This document shows positions 25,612 to 32,686 of a DNA stretch of 64,000 nucleotides, one piece after another (the stretch's first letter is position 1; each line of letters begins with the position of its first letter). The stretch lies in NCBI RefSeq assembly GCF_031583065.1, contig NZ_CP134053.1:4464001-4528000 (forward strand). The letters are read 5' to 3'. Below the pieces are notes generated by a model. It did not search any database, was not told the origin of the DNA, and saw only the letters and a list, made by a program, of their open reading frames with translations. The position numbers were made by a program, and so were the translations under genes. Source of the stretch: Streptomyces sp. CGMCC 4.7035. GTDB taxonomy: Bacteria > Actinomycetota > Actinomycetes > Streptomycetales > Streptomycetaceae.

Positions 25612-26313
25612 GTGGGTGGGCTGCGGGAGGTGGCGGCGCCGTTCGTGGTGCCCGGCCCGTCCGGGGTGGCGGTCCGTGACCGGCTCAAACACTTGAGTGC
25701 CGAGGACGAGAAGGTGCTGCGCCTGGTCGGTGACCACCTCGGTGCGCTCGCCTCCCGGGACCTGAAGGCTCGGTGTGCGGCCGGACTGGACGCGGTCGAG
25801 GACCTCGACTTCACCGCCGAGACCACCCGCGAAAAACACGGACGCAAAAAGCGGTTCCGCAAGCTGATCTCCGGCCTGCCCGTTGCCAGGCTGCGGGCCC
25901 GGCTCGTCAGCATGGCGGCCGAACTGGGCATCCCCCTGATCGCCGTGGACCCCGCCTACACCTCCCGGTGGGGCGCCCAGCACTGGCAGAGACCCTTCAC
26001 CAACGAGAACAGGAAGACCACACGCCACCACGCGGCAGCGGTGGCGATCGGACGACGCGCCCTCGGGCACCCGATTCGGCGACGGACGGCACCGCCCCGC
26101 GACGACCAGAGCGATCGTCGCGGGCATCGGACCGCCCAGGCCGGACCAGGCACCCGGGAACGCGAGGAAACCCGCCCCCGCGTTCCCGGACCACGGACAC
26201 GATCCGTGTCACCGGACACGGAGCGAACGCGGGCGACCAGGACATCCAAAACCGTTCGGAATGTCCGCAGTGAGCAGGCATGGGTCCAAGACTCACTCCT
26301 GCTCACTGAATAG
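25612..26313 (+). CDS. IS200/IS605-type TnpB-related protein, internally shortened
   Basis: GTG at 25612 is favoured by AGGGAGG nine bases upstream. The N-terminus (RDRLKHLSAEDEKVLRLVGD then HLGALASRDLKARC) matches the start of large actinomycete TnpB-related proteins. After residue 60 it jumps to the RuvC-like region: AVEDLDFTAETTREKHGRKK (the RuvC-II Glu), FRKLISGLPVARLRARLVSM and IPLIAVDPAYTSRWGAQHW. The last conserved block is HHAAAVAIGRRALGH. The RuvC-I segment with the first catalytic Asp is missing, so this is likely an internal-deletion derivative of about 230 residues instead of 500-650. The full-length relatives are candidate RNA-guided nucleases; this one should lack cleavage activity. 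The final 70 codons are low-complexity and overlap the end of the next gene. Confidence 0.65.
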   Translation: MGGLREVAAPFVVPGPSGVAVRDRLKHLSAEDEKVLRLVGDHLGALASRDLKARCAAGLDAVEDLDFTAETTREKHGRKKRFRKLISGLPVARLRARLVSMAAELGIPLIAVDPAYTSRWGAQHWQRPFTNENRKTTRHHAAAVAIGRRALGHPIRRRTAPPRDDQSDRRGHRTAQAGPGTREREETRPRVPGPRTRSVSPDTERTRATRTSKTVRNVRSEQAWVQDSLLLTE

Positions 26314-26611
26314 GAACGGTGCCGAGCATCGCGGAGGCGTGCTGCAGCGAGCCGGGGATGCCCACAGGCGCGGCCTCGGGGAGGGCGCGGCAGGTGAAGC
26401 CGAGCTGAGTCATGGCCCGGAGAACTTCTGCGGCGCTGAAGTCACGGCGGTCCTGGCGGGTGATGACTTGACCGACTTGCTTGACGGGGTAGTGGCGGCG
26501 GCCGATGATCACCGATTCTCCGGTGACCGGTTCGGGCTTGATGCCCTTCATCGATTCCAGCACTCCGCCCTTGGTGAGTTCGAAGGGGAAGCGGGCGATG
26601 ACGCAGCGCAT
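26303..26611 (-). CDS. SCO5918-family conserved protein
   Basis: A 102-residue protein reading MRCVIARFPFELTKGGVLES, MKGIKPEPVTGESVIIGRRH, YPVKQVGQVITRQDRRDFSA and EVLRAMTQLGFTCRALP. This is the conserved actinomycete family named after S. coelicolor SCO5918, of unknown function. In S. coelicolor, as I recall, the family sits beside a DEAD-box helicase and a cold-shock gene, the same neighbourhood as here. Its basic, compact sequence and context suggest an RNA-related role, which is inference. It is the last gene of an operon with the CBS gene (49-base gap) and the helicase. Confidence 0.85.
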   Translation of the reverse strand: MRCVIARFPFELTKGGVLESMKGIKPEPVTGESVIIGRRHYPVKQVGQVITRQDRRDFSAAEVLRAMTQLGFTCRALPEAAPVGIPGSLQHASAMLGTVPIQ

Positions 26612-26660
26612 GTGGCCTCACAGGGAGAAGGGAAGAACGGTCCGACCAGGGCGAGGCGTT

Positions 26661-27064
26661 TCAGTGGGAGAGGGCGAGGATGCCCGGGGCGCTGCCTTGC
26701 TCGTCTACGACTCGCAGAGCACCGAGCCGACGGGAGCGCATCACGTGCTCGGCTTCGCCATCGTGGTCACGGGTGAGGTGGACGATCCGTGGTCGTCGAG
26801 GATGTCACGCAGGCGGACGCGGTCCGTGTGAGCGCCGCTGTCGCGGACGGCGGTGAGGTCGGTTCGGGTCACCAGGCCGATGCGCTGGTCGTCCTGGTCG
26901 CAGACGACCAGTCGGCCCGTGCGTGCGGCGGCCATGACGGCCAGCGCCACCTCGACGCTCATATCGTCACAGACCTGCGGTCCGGCCGCGTCCATGACCT
27001 CCACCGCCGTCCTGTGCACGGGGTTGGCGTCCGCCGAGCGGGGCTGAGTCTGAATCAGCGTCAA
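26661..27064 (-). pseudogene. CBS-domain protein with a one-base deletion
   Basis: The start is probably TTG at 27064, because AGGAGG lies six bases upstream; an in-frame GTG at 27103 has no ribosome site. The protein begins MTLIQTQPRSADANPVHRTA and shows a first CBS motif (VEVMDAAGPQVCDDMSVEVA, RTGRLVVCDQDDQRIGLVTR). After TSPVTTMA the frame breaks. One base later the other frame reads EAEHVMRSRRLGALRVVDEQ and GSAPGILALSH before a stop at 26661, the second CBS motif. Adding one G near 26753-26757 restores a full two-CBS protein of about 134 residues. As sequenced the protein would end at 26741. CBS pairs bind adenine nucleotides. It sits between the helicase and the SCO5918 gene. Confidence 0.75.
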
Positions 27065-27110
27065 AAGGTGCCTCCTGCGGAGATGGGTCAACTTTCCGAT
27101 CACGAAGGTT

Positions 27111-28595
27111 CTAGGCCACCGTGTCGAGGACGGGCCGGCGTACGGGGGCGCGCCGGGTCGCCGAGGAAAGGCGGCGTCGGCCTCGGGAGGAGGCGCTGCG
27201 CTTGGGGCTTTCGACCACCGGTGCGGTGATGACGACCGGGATGCCGGACGGGGCCTGGGCGCCGGTGATCCGGCTCAGGGCCTCGTCTCCCGAGCGGATC
27301 TGGGTGGTCTGGGGCCTGATTCCGGCGTCCGACATGAGGCGGACCATGCCGCGGCGCTGGTTCGGTGTGACGAGCGTGACGACGCTGCCGGACTCGCCGG
27401 CGCGGGCGGTACGGCCGCTGCGGTGGAGGTAGTCCTTGTGGTCGGTCGGAGGATCGACGTTGACGACCAGGTCGAGGTTGTCGACGTGGATGCCGCGCGC
27501 CGCGACATTGGTTGCCACCAGCACGGTGACGTGCCCCGTCTTGAACTGCGCCAGTGTGCGGGTGCGTTGCGGCTGCGACTTGCCGCCATGCAGCGCGGCG
27601 GCGCGTACCCCGCTGTTGAGCAGGTCCTGGGTCAGCCGGTCGACGGCGTGCTTGGTGTCCAGGAACATGATCACGCGGCCGTCGCGGGCGGCGATCTCGG
27701 TCGTGGCGGCGGACTTGTCGGCGCCATGGACGTGCAGGACGTGGTGCTCCATCGTCGTGACCGTACCGGCCGACGGGTCGACCGAATGCACGACGGGGTC
27801 GGTCAGATAGCGGCGAACCAGCAGGTCGACGTTACGGTCCAAGGTGGCGGAGAACAGCATCCGCTGTCCCTCCGGACGCACCTGGTCGAGCAACGCGGTG
27901 ACCTGCGGCATGAAACCCATGTCGGCCATCTGGTCGGCCTCGTCCAGCACCGTGATGCCCACGTGGTTCAGCCTGCAGTCGCCACGGTCGATGAGGTCCT
28001 TGAGCCGTCCGGGCGTCGCGACGACGACCTCGGCCCCGCCGCGCAGCGCGCCGGCCTGCCGGCCGATCGACATGCCGCCCACCACCGTGGCCAGCCGCAG
28101 CCTGACGGAACGGGCGTACGGTGTGAGCGCGTCGGTCACCTGCTGCGCCAGCTCGCGCGTCGGTACGAGGATCAGCCCCAGCGGCCGGCGGGGTTCAGCA
28201 CGCTGCCCAGCGGTACGGGCGAGCAGGGCGAGGCCGAAGGCGAGGGTCTTGCCGGAACCGGTGCGCCCGCGGCCCAGTACGTCACGGCCCGCCAGGGAGT
28301 TCGGCAGCGTCGCTCCCTGGATCGGGAACGGTGCGGTCACACCCTGCTTGCCGAGTTCGGTCAGCAGGTGCTCGGGCATGTCGAGATCAGCGAAGCCCGC
28401 AACGGGGGGCAGCGCGGGGGTGATCGTCCTGGGCAGCGCGAACTCACCTTGCGCTGCGGCTGGCCGGCGGCCGTAACCGCCGGAACGGGCGGGGCCGCCG
28501 GAACGGCGCGATGCCTGCGAGCCCATGCGGCTGCCGCCCTCTCCGGCGTCGGCACTGCCGTGACGGGAGCGGACGTTCGTGCGTGTGCGGTTCAT
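27111..28595 (-). CDS. DEAD-box RNA helicase
   Basis: ATG at 28595 with GAGGAAGG six bases upstream gives 494 residues. The helicase motifs are complete: Q-motif (GVTAPFPIQGATLP), motif I (GRGRTGSGKTLAF), Ia (PTRELAQQV), II (VLDEADQM), III (FSATL), V (VATNVAARGIHV) and VI (HRSGRTARAG). The N-terminal 50 residues and the C-terminal 60 are basic and low-complexity (RSASSRGRRRLSSATRRAPV), typical RNA-binding tails. It unwinds short RNA duplexes with ATP, for example in ribosome assembly or RNA decay at low temperature. It heads an operon with the CBS and SCO5918 genes and follows a cold-shock gene on the same strand. Confidence 0.95.
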   Translation of the reverse strand: MNRTRTNVRSRHGSADAGEGGSRMGSQASRRSGGPARSGGYGRRPAAAQGEFALPRTITPALPPVAGFADLDMPEHLLTELGKQGVTAPFPIQGATLPNSLAGRDVLGRGRTGSGKTLAFGLALLARTAGQRAEPRRPLGLILVPTRELAQQVTDALTPYARSVRLRLATVVGGMSIGRQAGALRGGAEVVVATPGRLKDLIDRGDCRLNHVGITVLDEADQMADMGFMPQVTALLDQVRPEGQRMLFSATLDRNVDLLVRRYLTDPVVHSVDPSAGTVTTMEHHVLHVHGADKSAATTEIAARDGRVIMFLDTKHAVDRLTQDLLNSGVRAAALHGGKSQPQRTRTLAQFKTGHVTVLVATNVAARGIHVDNLDLVVNVDPPTDHKDYLHRSGRTARAGESGSVVTLVTPNQRRGMVRLMSDAGIRPQTTQIRSGDEALSRITGAQAPSGIPVVITAPVVESPKRSASSRGRRRLSSATRRAPVRRPVLDTVA

Positions 28596-28883
28596 GCGGA
28601 ACCTTCCTCGATGTGGCGCATATCAAGGAATTCCCGCAGCAATGAGCGGCATGGAGAATTACAGGTATGGACCGGTGGCAAAAGAAAACAGACTCGAGCC
28701 GTCGGAAATATCCGGGGCGCAGGTACTGAAATGGGTGACGCGACGGGGACCTTGAGATCCGGGCGTCGGCTGCGGCGCAGCTCTTCAGCTCGCTCCTACA
28801 TCACCGAAGGAGGAGCCGCGCGTCACGAGACTGCCAATTCCCCCGAGTCGCCGCAGTTGAAATCACTGCGGGAGATGCGTGCA

Positions 28884-28921
28884 GCTGGGGCCCGCACCCC
28901 GAAGGATGCGGGCCCCAGCTA
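28884..28921 (-). terminator. Hairpin terminator after the second cold-shock gene
   Basis: AGCTGGGGCCCGCA at 28884-28897 pairs perfectly with 28908-28921 with a 10-base loop, 17 bases beyond the cold-shock stop on the minus strand. It separates the cold-shock gene from the helicase operon. Confidence 0.8.
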
Positions 28922-28938
28922 CAAAATGTGCGTCAGTG

Positions 28939-29142
28939 TCAGGCCGGAACGATGTTCTCGGCCGTCGGGCCCTTCTGGCCCTGCGCGATGTCGAAGGTTA
29001 CCTTCTGGCCTTCGAGGAGCTCACGGAAGCCCTGCGCGGCAATGTTCGAGTAGTGGGCGAACACGTCGGCGCCGCCACCGTCCTGCTCGATGAAGCCGAA
29101 GCCCTTTTCCGCGTTGAACCACTTCACGGTACCAGTAGCCAT
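28939..29142 (-). CDS. Cold-shock protein (CspA family), second copy
   Basis: ATG at 29142 with GAGGGAG upstream gives 67 residues: [40 protein letters not shown], then [22 protein letters not shown]1 and RNP2 are intact. It differs from the copy at 23318 mainly after residue 32. The gene has its own terminator and lies immediately upstream of the helicase operon, like the SCO5921/SCO5920 pair I recall from S. coelicolor. It is a single-stranded nucleic-acid chaperone. Confidence 0.95.
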   Translation of the reverse strand: MATGTVKWFNAEKGFGFIEQDGGGADVFAHYSNIAAQGFRELLEGQKVTFDIAQGQKGPTAENIVPA

Positions 29143-29996
29143 GTCATATCTCCCTCGGGGCAGTACATCGGGATCCGCACTGCGCGGACGCCGTGTCGCC
29201 GCAATGATTACCCCGTCCGGAAATGACCGGAAATACAGAAGCGCCTCCAACCGACAGAACCCGGTGGGGCACTTGAAGTTTCGGGAACCACAACTGCAAC
29301 CGAGATCGACAGTAGCACACTGGAACGGCCCGTGCACATTACGCAATTCCGCTCCACTCAGTGCGACAAAAACTCTCACCACGCGGTCCGCCAAAGCCTC
29401 ACTTCGCAAGCACAGATATTGACCCACTCGGAGTGCTGCGTTTCAGGAAGAGTCGCCCCCCCCTGGCGGTCAGGGTTGACCACGACGTGACGACCAGTCA
29501 CCGAACACTTCCCGGTCCTCCCTGCAACGCCCGGGAGGGGACGGGGAGGGCGCGACCACCGGACACTGACAGCAAGGGCGAATTGGTCATGCGACGCAGC
29601 AGACGTCAGGCTGGCCATTTTGTCGTGTTGCTACAACAACACGCGACCTCAGCTCGACCGCGGTTGTTCCCGGGCAAGGTCGCTGGCTTCGGAGTCAGCA
29701 TCGGTCACGACGTCATCGCGCAAGAAGGTTCGACGCGGGCGTCCGAGCAGCCGAAATCCACCTCTGACTATACCTGACGCTCCGTCAGCAAAGTCAGCAT
29801 TGGGTCAGCATCAGCCTGAGTAAGGCTGCCCACAGATGCCCACACCCTGGAATGGCAGACAGGTCTCCGAGGCCTCTTCCGGGTGTGGAGCCAAGGCCGG
29901 GTGTGGAGCCAAGGCCTCGCCGACGGAAGGAGGACTCGCAAGCGAAGTGGAGCGACACCCGCGATCCGGGCGGCCGGACCCCTCCATTTCCCCAGG
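29143..29996. other. 850-base stretch without a supported gene
   Basis: It holds the leader and promoter of the cold-shock gene at its left end. From 29770 to 29830 the word GTCAGCA occurs three times, and a tandem 18-bp repeat follows at 29881. No frame shows a recognised domain. Confidence 0.45.
29881..29916. repeat. Perfect 18-bp tandem duplication
   Basis: GGGTGTGGAGCCAAGGCC occurs twice without a gap (29881-29898, 29899-29916), downstream of the pirin gene. Confidence 0.9.
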
Positions 29997-30962
29997 TCAG
30001 CGCACCCTTCCCCGCCGTTTCAACGGCACAGACGGCAGTTCCGGAGCAGGCAACGGATCGCCGTCATACCCCTTCACCTCACCGAATCTCGTCCCGGTCA
30101 TCCAGTCAGACCGGGCCTGTGCGATGTCCTCCTGCGACCGCCCGATGAAGTTCCACCACATGATCAGCTCTTCCTCGAACGGCTCGCCGCCCAGGAGCAT
30201 CAGGCCCGCGTCCGACTCGGCGTGCAGCGGGAGTTCGGTGCGGCCGCAGCCGAGGTAGAGCATCGAGCCCGGCAGGACGGGGACGCCGTCGACGCGGGCC
30301 TCGCCGGACATCGACAGGACCGCGTACTCGAAGTCCGCCTCCAGCGGGAGTCGTACGTCCGCGCCACGCGCGAGGGACAGATCGGCGCCCACGATGGGGG
30401 TGTACGTCGTACCGGGCGACGTCGCGCCGTCGACCTCGCCCAGGATCAGCGTGGCCGTGAGGCCGGGCGCCGTGATCACGGGCAGCTCGGCGTGGTACTC
30501 GAAGCGCGGTTCGGTGTGGCGGTGGCTGTCCGGCAGGGCCACCCACAGCTGTGCGCCGTGCAGGAAGCGCGCGTGCGACTTCGGGCTCTCCTCGGAGTGG
30601 CTGATCGCCCGGCCCGAGGTCATCAGTCCCAGCTGGCGCGGGTGGATGGTCCGGAGGCTGCCGGTCGAGTCACGATGCAGCACCTCGCCCTCGTGCAGCC
30701 AGCTCACTGTCTGCAATCCCATGTGCGGGTGCGGTGGGACCTGCATCCCCGGCTCGTCCGCGATGTCGTCCGGCCCGTAGTGATCGACGAAGCACCACGC
30801 GCCCACCATGCGGCGGCCCAGGTTGGGCAGCAGACGGCGCACTTCCGTGGACTCACCGAGCTGGACCCGGCGCGGACTGAGGAGCTCACGCACCGGCTCC
30901 GCCACCACGAACCCGCGGCCACCGCACACGGCGGGCACCGCCTCGCGATCAAGATTGCTCAT
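29997..30962 (-). CDS. Pirin-family cupin protein
   Basis: ATG at 30962 gives 321 residues. The N-terminal cupin carries the pirin motif PHPHMGLQTVSWLHEGEVLH with metal-binding His residues and a conserved HSEESP (residues of the Fe site), then the C-terminal pirin_C domain (MLLGGEPFEEELIMWWNFIG, TRFGEVKGYDGDPLPAPELP). Bacterial pirins bind iron, and some act as quercetinases or redox-sensitive regulators. The gene is transcribed divergently from a MarR regulator, so the two may be linked in an oxidative or phenolic-stress response. Confidence 0.92.
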   Translation of the reverse strand: MSNLDREAVPAVCGGRGFVVAEPVRELLSPRRVQLGESTEVRRLLPNLGRRMVGAWCFVDHYGPDDIADEPGMQVPPHPHMGLQTVSWLHEGEVLHRDSTGSLRTIHPRQLGLMTSGRAISHSEESPKSHARFLHGAQLWVALPDSHRHTEPRFEYHAELPVITAPGLTATLILGEVDGATSPGTTYTPIVGADLSLARGADVRLPLEADFEYAVLSMSGEARVDGVPVLPGSMLYLGCGRTELPLHAESDAGLMLLGGEPFEEELIMWWNFIGRSQEDIAQARSDWMTGTRFGEVKGYDGDPLPAPELPSVPLKRRGRVR

Positions 30963-31096
30963 GCCGCCCAACCTAGCCCCGCGGGGGCGCCGACGTCAGT
31001 CCATCGACTCGCCCATCGAGGCGCTCTTGAATCGCACGTGGCATCGGAGGTTCGAGAGGGTCGCACACCGGCACCGCCTGCGGGGGCGACACAGAA

Positions 31097-31123
31097 ATAG
31101 TAGCCATGGATATAGTAGCCATG
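31097..31123 (+). promoter_or_regulatory. Twin 12-bp direct repeats in the pirin/marR control region
   Basis: ATAGTAGCCATG occurs at 31097-31108 and 31112-31123, three bases apart, just before the MarR start codon. The AT-rich context and position suit a MarR binding site or leaderless promoter. Confidence 0.5.
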
Positions 31124-31136
31124 TATGGTATCCGCC

Positions 31137-31655
31137 ATGAGTACGACTCCTGAGGGCCCGACGCCCGGTTTCTACGTCTGGCGGCTGTCGACGAAGTGGC
31201 GCGTGGCCGTCGACCGGGCGGTCGCACCCCTGGGTCTGACCCATGCGCAGTACTCGGTGGTGGCAACGCTGTTCGGCATGCACCGAGCCGGCCGGCGGCC
31301 CAGCCAGCGGCAGCTCGCCGACCACACCGGCCTCGAGGCGCTCTACATCTCCAAACTCGCCCGCGCCCTGGAGACGGCCGGTCTCGTAAACCGGACGCGC
31401 GATCCGGCTGACCCCCGGGCCATGCAGCTCTCCCTCACCACACGGGGGCGGGAGGTCGCACAGCAGGCGATCGAGGTGGTGCACCGGCTGCTTGAGCAGC
31501 TCCTTCAGCCGCTGGGCGGCCTCGACAGCGCCCGCACGAAGGAGTTCACGCGCGAGCTGCGGACCTTGCTCGACGTGCCGCTCGACCCGTCCATCGCCGA
31601 CGGCGGCGCAGGAGGCGTCATCGAATTCAAGAAGGAGCAGGAGGAGCAGTCATGA
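31137..31655 (+). CDS. MarR-family transcriptional regulator
   Basis: ATG at 31137 is the likely start (no ribosome site seen, so possibly leaderless; ATG at 31125 is an alternative). 172 residues with a MarR winged helix: GLTHAQYSVVATLFGMHRAG, RPSQRQLADHTGLEALYISK, LARALETAGLVNRTRDPADP, followed by the wing RAMQLSLTTRGREVAQQA. Its stop overlaps the next gene's ATG (ATGA at 31652). It lies divergent from pirin, so it may repress pirin and its own operon in response to a phenolic or oxidative signal; that is inference from position. Confidence 0.88.
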   Translation: MSTTPEGPTPGFYVWRLSTKWRVAVDRAVAPLGLTHAQYSVVATLFGMHRAGRRPSQRQLADHTGLEALYISKLARALETAGLVNRTRDPADPRAMQLSLTTRGREVAQQAIEVVHRLLEQLLQPLGGLDSARTKEFTRELRTLLDVPLDPSIADGGAGGVIEFKKEQEEQS

Positions 31656-32095
31656 CCAGCACCACTCCCATCGTCAACGGTCAGCTCATAGGCCTCACCC
31701 ACTACGCGAGCCGGGCACTGCTGGAGAGAGTGCTCGCTCGCTCCGGCACCACGTTCCCCCAGTCGGTGGCCCTGCGCGCCATCGCGGACAACGGCGGCGA
31801 CGCCGAGCGCGCCGGGCTCGTGGACCGCGTGACCGCCGCGCTCAAGTTCAGCGACGACGCGGCGGCCCGGCTGGCCGTGGAGGAACTGGTCGCCGCGAAG
31901 CTTCTGGACACTCCCACGGCGGACCGGGTGTCCCTCACGGACAGCGGCCGGGAGCTGTTCGACAGCATCCAGGCCGGCGGCAGGGAGATCGCCTCCCAGC
32001 TCTACGCGGGCATACCGCAGGAGGACCTGGAGACCGCCGGACGCGTGCTGACCGTGGTACTCGAGCGCGCGAACGCCGAGCTGGCGGCCGTGTAG
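31652..32095 (+). CDS. Second MarR/winged-helix protein
   Basis: 147 residues, translationally coupled to the MarR gene before it. The pattern LLERVLARSGTTFPQSVALR, KFSDDAAARLAVEELVAAKL, LDTPTADRVSLTDSGRELFD shows a winged helix with the wing at residues 88-104. The sequence is weaker around the recognition helix than in the upstream protein, so it may act as a partner or co-regulator rather than binding DNA by itself. Two tandem MarR-like proteins in one unit is a known arrangement in Streptomyces. Confidence 0.75.
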   Translation: MTSTTPIVNGQLIGLTHYASRALLERVLARSGTTFPQSVALRAIADNGGDAERAGLVDRVTAALKFSDDAAARLAVEELVAAKLLDTPTADRVSLTDSGRELFDSIQAGGREIASQLYAGIPQEDLETAGRVLTVVLERANAELAAV

Positions 32096-32169
32096 CGGCC
32101 CCCACCCACCCCATGGGGCGTGGAATATTCAACGAACCCATGGGGTTGTGCGCGGCGAAGGAGGCTTGA

Positions 32170-32517
32170 GTGGAAACTACGTACTACGACCTCGGGACGC
32201 CTGCGGAGCGCTGGGAGCGGGCACAGAAGTTCTTCGACGCCAAGGAGTACTACGAGGCGGCACAGGTCCTGAAGAAGCTGGTCGAGGAGGTGCCGGAGCA
32301 GACCGGCCCGCGCCTGCTGCTGGCGCGCGCGTACTACCACTCGGCCCAACTCGGCCGCGCCGAGAACGAGTTGCGCGCCCTCGTGGAGCGCGACCCGGTG
32401 GAGCACTACGCCCGGCTGATGCTGGGGCGCACGCTCCAGCGTCAGGGACGCCATGACGAGGCCGAGTCGCATCTGCGGATCGCCTCGGCCCTCGCGGGTG
32501 ACTTCACGGAGGTGTGA
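32170..32517 (+). CDS. TPR-repeat protein
   Basis: GTG at 32170 follows GAAGGAGG. The 115-residue product has about three tetratricopeptide units: RWERAQKFFDAKEYYEAAQV, GPRLLLARAYYHSAQLGRAE and EHYARLMLGRTLQRQGRHDE. TPR units form a groove for protein-protein contacts; the partner is unknown. It has its own terminator hairpin 55 bases after the stop. No signal peptide is visible, so it is cytoplasmic. Confidence 0.9.
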   Translation: METTYYDLGTPAERWERAQKFFDAKEYYEAAQVLKKLVEEVPEQTGPRLLLARAYYHSAQLGRAENELRALVERDPVEHYARLMLGRTLQRQGRHDEAESHLRIASALAGDFTEV

Positions 32518-32572
32518 TCCCCCGAGGATTCCCGCACGAGGAGTCCCGCACGAGGGATTCGGAGAGAGCGAG

Positions 32573-32607
32573 GGCCCGTGCCCGGGTGAACCGGGCACGG
32601 GCCTTTT
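32573..32607 (+). terminator. Rho-independent terminator
   Basis: GGCCCGTGCCCGG (32573-32585) pairs with CCGGGCACGGGCC (32591-32603) around a 5-base loop, followed by TTTT. It ends the TPR unit. Confidence 0.92.
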
Positions 32608-32686
32608 GCGTGCCGGTCCGGACTCACCGGCGCGTCGTCCGCCGGGCCCTGTCCGCGCCGTCTCCCTCCGGCCTCCGCCCGCGGGA

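Noticed and set aside
24894..25679. Frames in the 24.8-25.6 kb gap on both strands
   Set aside because: Short, with poor codon bias and no domain; I could not support a gene.
27423..29093. 556-codon plus frame under the DEAD-box helicase
   Set aside because: Antisense shadow of the helicase and cold-shock genes.
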